64,000 nt of DNA, from the NCBI GenBank assembly GCA_018136815.1, contig CM030934.1, positions 7,214,977 through 7,278,976 on the forward strand, in the 5' to 3' direction. The translations under genes and the position numbers were made by a program. Under the pieces are notes generated by a model. It was given only the letters and a program-made list of their open reading frames with translations, ran no database searches and was not told the origin of the DNA. Shown in pieces: positions 11,284 through 20,146 of the stretch (the first letter of the stretch is position 1; every line of letters starts with the position of its first letter). This DNA comes from Isochrysis galbana. Its lineage: Eukaryota > Haptophyta > Isochrysidales > Isochrysidaceae.

Positions 11284-11868
11284 GGAAAGACCGACTAGAC
11301 CTGTTCCCCACCACTCAGAACTTCTAGAGCTGCAGGCAGGATAGCGCAGCTGCACAAGGCTCCAGAGTAAGAGGCTGAGTATGACTGCCATGGCCAAGAC
11401 CATCGCTGCTGGAGTCATTGCTCGGCCCATGTCAGAGAAGCGGGAGCCGCACGCAATCAGCAGAAAGATCGTCCCAATCCAGGACATGAGCGAGAAGTTC
11501 TGTCTCACTCGGACAACAACGTCCAAGTCTTCACGTTTGCGCAGCTGCCGGAACGCCCGTCTCAGTAGCTTGCGACGTAGCGTGCGCAACGGATGTCGCC
11601 GGATCTGTATGAGGAAGGTCCTGGCGCGGGCCTGTATCGTGGTGGCAGCCTCGTCTTGAGTGGAGAGGCTCTCGCGAGGCATTACGGCCGCGTCGCACAT
11701 CATCGCCTCCAGCAGGCTGGGCTCAAGCAGTGAGTCGGCAATGAGCAGCTGGATGAGAGAGAGCTGGAGCGCTCGCATGCTGCGCCCGCCGGTGGCAAGC
11801 CGCGGGAAGTAACGCTGGAGTACCTCTGTGCGCACAGCCGAGAGCGGCAAGCTTGGCGGCTCAGCCAT
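11284..11868 (-). CDS. IQ-motif membrane protein, C-terminus lost in the gap
   Basis: Minus-strand ORF starting at the ATG at 11868 (MAEPPSLPLSAVRTEV...) and running into the gap. An upstream GTG-started extension is possible but less likely. About residues 75-110 hold a basic IQ-like calmodulin-binding motif (AATTIQARARTFLIQIRR), then a basic stretch, then two likely membrane segments (SWIGTIFLLIACG and AAMVLAMAVILSLLLWSL). The reading frame past the gap is family A repeat, so the true C-terminus is unknown. No family recognised. The gene is divergent from AATF, 675 bp away, and the shared region is CT-rich on this gene's coding strand. Confidence 0.5.
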
Positions 11869-12543
11869 ACCGGCCGCCTCGCCACACTTTGTCTCCCGGC
11901 TCGTCCCCTCCTCCCCCCCTCTCACTCTCTCTCTCGGTGGCCTTCTCCCCCACTTTTGGCGCGGAGGGAGGGGGCCTCTCCCCCCTCGCCCCCCTAAAAT
12001 CGTTTTAATTCTCTCTCCCTCTCTCTCTCTCGTTGAGGCCAGAGATAGATGGAAAAGAGAAGGGAGGAGAGAGAAGGGGGGGGGGGGGGGGGAGGGAGAG
12101 GGAGAGGGAGGGAGGGAGGGAGAGAGAGGGAGAGAGAGAGAGGAGAGGAGAGAGAGAGGAGAGAGCGAGGGAGAGAAGTGAAGAAGAAGAGCGAGATGGG
12201 CCTCGTGCTCTCGTCCTCTCTGACTACTCTCTCATTCAGATCAGCTGTTCCTCTTCTTCGCCCGGGCTGCGGTGGAAAGAAGCTCGCTCGGGATCACGAC
12301 AGCTTGGTGCTATTCCAGCACTTCTTCTCTAGAGAGAGTCTAGAGTAGAATAGAGTAGAGCTAGATACATACAAGCTAAGAGTGGGAGGGAGCTTCCTGA
12401 AGGTGGGGGGCTCGGCGAGGGGGAGAGGGGGAGAGAGGGGGGGCGGGACGGGGGCGCGGCGCGGCGGACGGGAGAGAGAGAAGACGCAGACCACGAGAGG
12501 GAGAGAAGAGACGTCGCCGTGGCGCGGCGGCGCGTCGAGCCTG
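11869..12543. promoter_or_regulatory. divergent intergenic region with G/GA-rich tract
   Basis: Lies between the IQ-motif gene (-) and AATF (+). It holds a run of G at about 12078-12092 and a GA-rich tract to about 12180. A bidirectional promoter is inferred from gene orientation only; no core element is clear. Confidence 0.4.
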
Positions 12544-14312
12544 ATGCCCTCGCTCGCCGACGAGATCGCTCAGCTGCTCAACCCGGCACCCAAGGCGGGG
12601 GAGGATGAGGAGGATGGCTTCCTTACTCACGAGGAGCGACCGTCCCTCATCTCGGAGCAGGACCGCGCCGCCGCAGCCCACGCACCGCCGGGCCGAGCGA
12701 TCCGTGGCGATGCGATCCAGATGAGCGAGAAGGAGGCCGCACGCTACGCAGGGCGCAGGGTGAGCCGGCAGGAGCTGGAGCGACGGGAGTGGTTGAGAGG
12801 CCGTGCTGAAGAGGGAGGCACGAGTGACGACGACGACGACGGGGAAGAGGAGGAGGACGAGGAGGACAGCGAGCACGACGGCGATGAGGAAGAGGAGGAA
12901 GAAGGCAGCGATGTTGAAGGCCGTGGCCTTCGTGGGATGAGGCATCGGCATGTGCGAGCGCCCCGCATGGACAAGGGAGAGGTCGAGTACAACTCAGGCG
13001 CGGACGGCGCCGACGGTGGTGAAGAGAGCAGCGAGGACGAGGGGAACGGAGAGTCAGATGAGCGTTCGGACGATGGGGAAGAGGGGGACGTCACTCTCTA
13101 CAGTGAGTGGGCAAATCTGGCCGAAGGGGAGAATGCATTGCTGAAACACCTTCAGGCCTCGCGTTCTGACGAGTCTCGGGCTGCAGCTCAGGCTAAGGGG
13201 CAACACACATTGTGCGTAGCCACACCTTGCTGCCCAGTAGAGCTGCGAGCACAGAATGAACCGACTGCGTGCACACACTGCCACTGGCGGTCGCCCTCAA
13301 TCGTAGCCTTCTCTCCGCCCCGCGTTGCAGGTATATGCAGTTGATGCGCGCGCGTATCAAGATGCAGGGTGCTCTCACCTCATCCATCCGGTGGCCCGCT
13401 ACCACGCAGTCCCTGCTGTGGGATGCCACGCCAGCACTCCGTTTGGCGTCCTCGGCAGCAGCGACCTCCGTGCGGGAGCTTCTTTCAGATCTGCTCAAGC
13501 TGCGCTCGGCCATCGCTCGTGCTCACGCTGGTGAACCGTATGACGAATCCTCCTTGAGGACCGATGGCACAGGCGGGCCAGCACCGCCTCCGCTGTCGGA
13601 GCTATCACCAGACAAGTGGTGGGATGTCGTTTCAGCGGGAGATGGTGCTCTTAACGCGCAGACCATTGCCCTCGTCGAGGAAGCAGAGGCTGCTGCGGGT
13701 GCCGACGGCTCCTCGCTCCGCTCGATGACGCGCTTCAAGGCGGCGGGTGCGGGCGGTATCCTGAAGCAGGTGGAGCACTTTCTCTCACAGATGCCACCCG
13801 GCTCGACGCTGCGGCAGCAGCGGGCGCACACCTTGAACGCACGTCCACTTGGGCTGGACGCTATGGGGGGCGGGGTCGAGGACATGGTCGGTGAGGTGTA
13901 CGACGACGGCCCATTCTACCAGTCGCTCCTACGTGCAGTGCTTGAGGATGGCAGCAGCGGGATTGCCCCCGGTGCTGCGCCAAAGCTGAAGCGCACCAAG
14001 CGAAAGACGGATTCGAGGCAGTCAAAGGGACGGCGGCTCTCATACGAGGTGCAGCCAAAGCTGCAAAACTTTATGTTTCCGATTATCCCCGAGCACCCCG
14101 TCATTTTATCTGAACTGTTTTCCTCGGTCTTTGGCAAAAAGCCTGCGGAAGTTCCTCCTAGCTCTATAAATGGCGGCGCGATAGGCAGATCGGAGGGGGG
14201 AGGCGCTAAGCGGCAACGTGTCGTCGGGGCTGCGGGTGCACATGCAGAGAGTGCTACCATTGCGGCCGATGACGACGAGGACATAGAGGTTGGCGGGCTT
14301 TTCATGCGGTGA
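12544..14312 (+). CDS. AATF: AATF/Che-1 (Bfr2) ribosome biogenesis factor
   Basis: Two exons, 12544-13211 and 13331-14312, join in phase 2 (GTGCGT donor, TTGCAG acceptor) to give 549 residues. The start MPSLADEIAQLLNP matches the conserved Bfr2/AATF N-terminus, so the in-frame ATG at 12382 is rejected. A strongly acidic stretch covers about residues 93-130. The AATF leucine-rich block (LMRARIKMQGAL, then SLLWDATPAL) begins exon 2. The C-terminal TRAUB-type region holds DDGPFYQSLLRAVLE, KGRRLSYEVQPKLQNFM and LFSSVFGKK. Known members act in nucleolar small-subunit processome assembly (Bfr2 with Enp2 and Lcp5 in yeast), and in animals also as an RNA polymerase II cofactor. A nucleolar role is expected here. 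Length matches the family (about 530-560). Confidence 0.93.
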
Positions 14313-15042
14313 GGCCGATGCGGGCGCCTGCACAACCGTTTTGTATCGTCCAGTTTCATGTAGACTCTTGGCTCCACTCATCGGTCACCTCCTTGGCGGC
14401 CCTTTCACGCTCAGCAGCTTCTAGCTCTCCCTCGTCTTCCTCCAGGACGCTCCCCAGACAAGATGTGGCGAGAAATGCAAGCAGGCATTCGCTAGGCATC
14501 CGCCCCGTTCCACGTGCTGCCCAGCAGCTGGGGCAGGATGCCGCACGTCAAGGTGGCGCTGTGGCGGGGGCTGGTTCGGAGACTCGATAGTCTCGTTTGA
14601 GTGCCTAGCAATGGTGGCAGCAAAGAATTGCAGCCATTTCAATCGCTACTTTTTGCTTGACAGATTGGCGCGCTCACGTGAATAAGAGTAAGTTCATATG
14701 CGCCATGGAGGCTACTCTTACCCTCGTGCAAATGTGTCTTGTTCTCGCACAGTACGTGAAGAAGTCTAGTACGCCCAAGAAATGCAGCCTGCGCCAACGC
14801 ATCGCCAAGTTTGCGCAGCGGCGGCAGCGGCGCGACTTAGTAGCCAAAGTTACGTAGCACGTACTATTATAGTGCATTAGTTAGGCCCTACGGCTCGCCG
14901 CCGCCTCGCAGACTGAAGTGTAATAAGTTACGTACGCCCGTACGGCTCGCGCGCCCGTGGCAAGGCCATAGACCATAGAAGATGATAGCCAGACCCAGGC
15001 CGTGAGTGCGCGCAAGTGTGCGCACAAGCGCGCCATTCTTGA
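14313..15042. other. unassigned intergenic sequence
   Basis: 3' flank of AATF. A 66-residue ORF at 14657-14857 is basic but has no recognisable domain, and I do not call it a gene. Confidence 0.4.
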
Positions 15043-15290
15043 AGGTGCCCGCTATGCTGCTACTGACTCACACCCCTCCGGTATCTCACTCGCCATCGCC
15101 TAAACCCCACACTCTCACCCCCTCTCCCGCTACCCCCCCTATGATGGGGGGTGGGCCCGCGTGCACCACGACGGGCCAGACGGGTGCGGGGGGCAGGCCT
15201 GTCATCTCTATCTCTGCGGACAAAGGTCAAACGTAAACACTCGCGTCTCTTACCTTTTTTTTGTCTTCTTGTTTTGCGGCCCCCGCCTCT
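15043..15290 (-). mobile_element. LINE-2-type 3' UTR fragment (family E/D mosaic)
   Basis: The plus strand opens with CTTGAAGGTGCCCGCTATG, the complement of the family E 3' end, then CACACCCCTCCGGTATC and a GGGCCCGCGTGCACCACGAC block. The complete family A element follows directly. Confidence 0.55.
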
Positions 15291-15304
15291 TCAGTCGTTT
15301 TCGT

Positions 15305-16064
15305 CAACTAAGTTTATACTTGGTTGACCCATGGGGGGGCACGAGCCCCCCCCTCTCTCCACTCCTCCCCTGCCATGGGGGAGGAACCACCCATCCTCCT
15401 GGCACGCCTGATGGCTTGCCAGGAGGCCACTGCCCTACTGACCCACTTCCTTCCCCACAGGCTCGCCCCATTCGCCCATCCTGGCCCCTCGTGACCAGCC
15501 CATTGCTCCAACCCCCCCTCCCCCCCTGGTCGACAGGCAGACAGGTGCAGCGTGGGGCCCCCAGAGGCTCAGGAGCGCCAGCGAGGGAGAGGCAGGGGAG
15601 GCCAGGGCCCAGCCCCAGCCTCCTCTGCCCCCTGAGCTGGCCTCCAGGAGCCTCCAGGGGCCGCCAGAGGGCAGCTGGAGGCCTGCCGCAGGCGCGCCAT
15701 CGCGCGTGCCGCAGGAGAGGGGAGAGAGAGCGCGGAGAAGGGGGTGGGCGCGAGCGAGAGCTCCGCCCACCGGAAAATCGGTAAGTCTCGCGCCTGTTTA
15801 CAGGATAAGACGAGACAGAGTCGGCCGCCCACTCGGAGACACAGGAGGAAGGGGGGGAAAGATCACCGGGGGGGGGGCGCGGGCCACCGGACCATATCTA
15901 AGCCCTCCACCCCAATCCCCCTAGTAGTGTACGGGGGGAGCCGCCTGATGGCGGGGGAAGAAGGGCCGGGGAATGGGGGTGTAGAGAGTATGCTACGTGC
16001 TACTTGTAGTGGGTAGTGGTTCCATTCGCCGCGAGTGCGGTAAGAATATTAAAAGGTTTTTTTT
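15305..16064 (+). mobile_element. complete family A non-autonomous retroelement with TSD
   Basis: Bounded by a perfect 14-bp target-site duplication, TCAGTCGTTTTCGT, at 15291-15304 and 16065-16078. The 760-bp element starts with a hairpin (15305-15326: stem CAACTAAGT, loop TTAT, stem ACTTGGTTG with one G-U pair). It is followed at once by ATGG and a 26-codon open frame. It ends GCGGTAAGAATATTAAAAGG plus a run of T. The ends match the LINE-1-type 5' end (47765) and 3' end (34565), so it is probably mobilised by that LINE. No reverse transcriptase is encoded. Confidence 0.85.
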
Positions 16065-16219
16065 TCAGTCGTTTTCGTCTGGCGCCGCGCTTACGCAGTG
16101 CCCGCCAGTCGCGTCTGGTGTCGACCTGGAGACATATCGTAAACAGGGAACAGGGCCGTCAGTATTACCTTTTCTTTGGGTCGAATCGTGTCATCGTGTC
16201 GTTTTTTTGTCGTTCTTTT

Positions 16220-16650
16220 TTCGGCCTTCTCTTCGTTCTCCTGCGAGCGTGCGATGCCTGCGCGCGCCATGGCCCCCCTCTGAGGGGACCCTCGGGTCCC
16301 CCCAGAGGGCTAGCTGGGCCAGCTCAGGGGGCAGTGGAGGCTGGGGCTGGGCCCCTGGCCTCCTCTGCCTCTCCCACGCTGGCCTCGCTGGCCCTGGGTG
16401 CCTTCCTGGCGGTTCAGGTGGTCTGTGGCTCAGTGGTGAGTGGGGGGTCAGTACGATGTGGGGCCAGTTCAGGCGGATGCATGCGGCGCGCGTCGCGCGC
16501 TCGGCGGTAGACTGGGCAGGAGTGATGTGCCAGCTCAGCCCCTGCCAGCAGGCAGGGGCTGAGGTTGTGTGTGCAGGCCCACCCAGAGGGTGTCTGCGAT
16601 GGAGGAGGGGGGGAACGCGGCCCCCATGACCCTATCAGCTTTACTGATCC
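16220..16650 (-). mobile_element. family B short retroelement
   Basis: Shares with 26930-27336 and 48240-48646 the GCGCGCGCCATGGCCCCC end, the CAGCTCAGGGGGCAGTGGAG core and the TGTCTGCGATGGAG end. Minus-sense 5' end has a hairpin (stem ATCAG/CTGAT at 16634-16648) followed by AGGGTCATGG. The 3' limit is uncertain. Confidence 0.65.
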
Positions 16651-17161
16651 AAGCGCGCCATATATAGGACGCTTTGCCCTTTGATCTGCCCTTAAAGAAA
16701 GCACAAACCAACAAAGAGGGAACGCCTCTCTAACGTCAACTCAAAGACGCCCCTCACACCCGAACTGCCGTGCAAATGACACTCTTCCACAACACCAACA
16801 CGGCACGCAGCAAATGTCGAGCCTCTACCAAGGGAAGAAACACAGCTGGTGATGCGACACAGTGCGCCTCTCTCTACTTTTGACTTGAGCATCTTGGAAA
16901 CCGGTCGATTTTCCGCAAACCCTTGCTTACGATACATCGCATCGAGGAGGGATGTCCGCTCCTTTCCTGTCACTTCGTAGCGCCATTTCGCCCTCGCTGC
17001 ATACACCGTCGAACGGCACTGCCTCATCGATAACACAGGCATGCCTTGGTGCGCAGCTCGCGAGGTCCTATGAACTTACGACGCTTCTGAGTCTGTCTGC
17101 AGCCCTTTCAAGGGGCGGCTTGCTGCGCGCCGCCGTCCCATGCGACGACAAGCTTGCTTCT
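16651..17161. other. unassigned sequence 3' of the GOLD-domain gene
   Basis: Contains open frames on both strands: 16952-17161 on plus (MSAPFLSLRSAIS...) and 16692-17042 on minus. Neither joins in phase to a neighbouring exon or shows a domain. A TATATA string lies near 16663. Confidence 0.35.
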
Positions 17162-18043
17162 TCACAGGTATTCAGCCCCCCCCTTCCAACCGACAAACTC
17201 CCACTCTCCCGTCTCGTACTTGCGTACCTCGGCCAGGTGCATGGCGCGTATGGCCTCATAATCACTGGCGCGTTGCTGCTGTTCCTCGCCAACAACGCGA
17301 ATCTCGTCGACTTCACGTCTGAGGGACTCAAGAGGCATGTGCATGGCCTCCAACTTGGCAAGCTCCATCTCGACCCGTTCTTGCTGCGCAGCATAAGCAG
17401 CCTGCGCCTCATCGAGCATGGGCGTCATGCGTATCAGGTTATCCCTGCTCGCGGCCGCCACCGCCAGAGCAGCGTCCGCTGCCGTGCTCAAGGTCGCGGC
17501 CTGCACGAGAAGCTCCGCCATCTTGGCCTGTCGTTTTCGTGCTGCAGTTGCCTCACGAGCACGATCGGCCTCTCTTGCTGCACGGATGCCTGTCGTTGAG
17601 TCGACCCTCACCTCGTACTTGAGCTCGGTCTCCGCGTGAGATACTCCAAAGAAGCCGCTGAGCATCGAGCTGGTTGTCGGTTCGCTCGCATTCCACGAAA
17701 GACAGACCTCTCCGCATCCCTCTACCTCGGCGCTACCCCTGTCCCCCGAAGAGAGCGCATTGTGAACGACGAGCGGCGATCGCTCTGCCTGCTCGTCGGC
17801 GCCAGTGGGCACCGCCATCACGAGGGGCACTCCTTTAGGCGCCCATGCACTGCCCGTGTGCCAGCCGAGTACGTGGCGCACGCCACGGCTGCGCGTGTCG
17901 GGGGTGAAGGTGACGGTGAAGGCCATGCGCGCGCCTGAGGACCAGTCCCACAGGATGGTAGAGGCGCCCTCCACTGCGAGCGGCAGCCGTAGCTGCGAGC
18001 ACGCCAGGCCCTTCGAGCTTGCAGTGAAGCGGTCGTCCGACAT
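17162..18043 (-). CDS. GOLD-domain coiled-coil protein
   Basis: Minus-strand ORF of 293 residues from the ATG at 18043 (MSDDRFTASSKGLACSQ). The frame is open further upstream through a Pro-rich reading of a G-homopolymer, which I reject as coding. Residues about 1-148 look like a GOLD beta-sandwich: STILWDWSSGARMAFTVTF near the start, and CLSWNASEP...ELKYEVRVD near the end, where GOLD domains typically have a 'L-W-D-N-S' strand and a closing Y-x-V strand. Residues about 155-285 are Ala/Glu/Arg-rich and helical, probably coiled coil. GOLD domains occur in Golgi and lipid-transport proteins (p24, Sec14-like, FYCO1) and bind cargo or membranes. A trafficking role is inferred. The family was assigned by eye. 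Confidence 0.6.
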   Translation of the reverse strand: MSDDRFTASSKGLACSQLRLPLAVEGASTILWDWSSGARMAFTVTFTPDTRSRGVRHVLGWHTGSAWAPKGVPLVMAVPTGADEQAERSPLVVHNALSSGDRGSAEVEGCGEVCLSWNASEPTTSSMLSGFFGVSHAETELKYEVRVDSTTGIRAAREADRAREATAARKRQAKMAELLVQAATLSTAADAALAVAAASRDNLIRMTPMLDEAQAAYAAQQERVEMELAKLEAMHMPLESLRREVDEIRVVGEEQQQRASDYEAIRAMHLAEVRKYETGEWEFVGWKGGAEYL

Positions 18044-18299
18044 TGGCCGGCCGCTCGGGGCGCACTCGGGAGGTGAGAGAGGGGCGGGGGGGGGCGGGGG
18101 GGGCGGGGGGGCGGGGGGGGTAGTGGGACGCGGGGGAAAGCCGCCCGCCGAGGGGCGAGGCGGACGCACAACACAACGAACCAAAAAGAAAACAACTCAA
18201 GTCTTTACTCTACCCAGGTCTCTTACAATAGAGCTCGAGAGCTCTACTCTAGAGTAGAGCTCTAGAGAGGGTTTGCAGGCCGCAATAAGGCCCCAACAG

Positions 18300-18863
18300 C
18301 CCCCCGCCCCAACAGTAGGGCGGTCAAACAGTGTTTTTTATTAGGGGTGAAAAATGACCATCTCAGAATTGAGGAAATATGAGGATTTTTTCGGTAGAAA
18401 GTTCCCAATACACCCAATAACTAGCACATATCCGCCGGGACCCATTAGGACCCGGAACCTCCCCCTTGGGCCTCCACAACAAAACGTAATCAAAAAAAGA
18501 CAGAAGACGCTAAAATCGCAAAAGCTTGAAAAGCTCAACTTCAAGTCGAGACTGGGCGAATTGCGTGCCCGTTTTCGACGATCCATCCGGATGGGGATGG
18601 GGGACCCCACCAGATACCAAATACGCAGGTCCCACCCGGATGGTCACGCCAATCGGGCAGGCCGCGCCCCGAAACCCGAAACCTCGTCGAAATCGCCCAT
18701 CCGCCGAGCCCATTGAACGTTGAGCCGTCGCCGAGGGAGGCCCGGAGAGCCCAACTTCGAACCGATGGCGGGTGGCGGGCACGCTGCGTGCCCGTTTTCG
18801 ACGATCCATCCGGATGGGGGACCCCACGAGATACTAATAATAATAATAATATTGAGCGTTAGT
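18300..18863. repeat. diverged copy of the 204-bp satellite family
   Basis: About 1.4 units with a spacing near 223 bp. TGCGTGCCCGTTTTCGACG occurs at 18562 and 18785, both followed by CATCCGGATGGGG. The motifs CAACTTC, CACGCCAATCG and GTCGAAATCG occur in the same order as in the satellite array at 29408-30178. Confidence 0.6.
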
Positions 18864-18879
18864 ACCGCTACTCCCACTA

Positions 18880-19636
18880 AATTAAATTAAACCTTTTAAT
18901 AGTCTCACCGCGCACGCAGCCGTGGACCCTCTACTTTCTACTCACGTAGGAAAACTTTCTACACCCCCACGCTCCCAGCCCTTCTCCCCCCGCCATCAGG
19001 CGGCTCCCCCCGTGCACTACTAGGGGGATAGGGGTGAAGGGCTTAGATATGGTCCGGTGGCCCGCGCCTCCCCCCGGTGATCTGTTCCCTCTCTTCCTCC
19101 TGTGTCTCCGAGTGGGCGGCGACCTCAGTCCCGACTTATCCTGTAAACAGGTGCGGGACTTACCTATTTTTCGGTGGGCGGAGCTCCGCTCCGCCCACCC
19201 CCTTCTCCGCGCTCTCTCTCCCCTCTCCTGCGGCACGCGCGATGGCGCGCCTGCGGCAGGCCTGCAGCTGCCCATTGGCGACCCTGGAGGCTCATGGAGG
19301 CCAGCTCAGGGGGCAGAGGAGGCTGGGGCTGGGCCCTGGCCTCCCCTGCCTCTCCCTCGCTGGCGCTCCTGAGCCTCAGGGGCCCCCACGCTGCACCTGT
19401 CTGCCTGTCGAACAGGGGGGGAGGAGGGGTTGGAGCAATGGGCTGGCCACGCCGGGCCAGGATGGGCGAATCAGGCGAGCCTGTCAGTGGGAGAGAGGGT
19501 CAGCAGGGCAGTGGCCTCCTGGCAAGCAATCAGGCGTGCCAGGAGGATGGGTGGTTCCTCCCCCATGGCGGGGGAGGAGTGGAGAGAGGGGGGGGCTCGT
19601 GCCCCCCCATGGGCGAGCTAAGTATAAACTTAGTTG
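18880..19636 (-). mobile_element. complete family A non-autonomous retroelement with TSD
   Basis: Minus-sense, 757 bp. A perfect 16-bp target-site duplication, ACCGCTACTCCCACTA, lies at 18864-18879 and 19637-19652. The 5' hairpin end is at 19616-19636. The 3' end is GCGGTGAGACTATTAAAAGG followed by TTTAATTTAATTTA instead of a pure T run. The 26-codon frame after the 5' hairpin is also open here. Confidence 0.85.
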
Positions 19637-19652
19637 ACCGCTACTCCCACTA

Positions 19653-19815
19653 GCCTTGTACCAACACGACAAGCCACGACGCTTATGACCGCACCAAATC
19701 TCATGGCACAAAGAAAACTATGCACCTAATTATACCTCCCCCCTCGCAAGCCCCCGGCTCCCGTTAGAACTCCCCACAAGCTCATTGGGGTGAAAACCCA
19801 GTTAATCGCCAATGT
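19653..19815. repeat. family C dispersed repeat
   Basis: Shared with 48670-48790 and with 23545-23721 plus 24122-24165. Common blocks are ACACGACAAGCCACGAC, a CCTCGCAAGCCCCCGGCTCC block and TTGGGGTGAAAACCCAGT. This copy carries no insertion. Confidence 0.65.
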
Positions 19816-20146
19816 AACATGTACTTTGAAGACTTACCAGGGAAAAGCACCGGGGGAGGGGGGGGGGGGGGGGAGCCTTTGCAGTATCCCGTTGAGAGAG
19901 AACAAGGCCCTTGGGGCGGGCAAGTCTGCCCAAGCGATCCTCCGCAGAATTCACGGAGGCGCTCGGGGAAGCATACCTTGAGAGGGCATCCCCGAGCGAA
20001 CTTGCGCCGCTCCCTCCGCTCCTCCGCCTGTCGCCCCCCAACCCCAGCTCTCTAAGCCTAGCCTAACCTGCGAACTTTCACGTAACGCTCTATTGCTCTA
20101 CCGTACTTGTACGTAGGTAGATACGACGGTTGTCCTCTGGCCGACG
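19816..20146. other. 5' region of the NEK-like kinase gene
   Basis: Contains a G homopolymer (about 19855-19874) but no recognised gene or core-promoter motif. Confidence 0.4.

Noticed and set aside
12382-12543. Upstream in-frame ATG for AATF
   Set aside because: It would add a Gly/Arg-rich low-complexity extension. The family N-terminus begins at 12544.
15305-15330. HDV-like or hammerhead ribozyme at retroelement heads
   Set aside because: The hairpin is too short, and neither a double-pseudoknot core nor hammerhead core bases (CUGAUGA, GAAA) are visible.
16952-17599. Plus-strand frame opposite the GOLD-domain gene
   Set aside because: It lies antisense to a better-supported protein, and no domain is visible. 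The part before 17162 remains unexplained.
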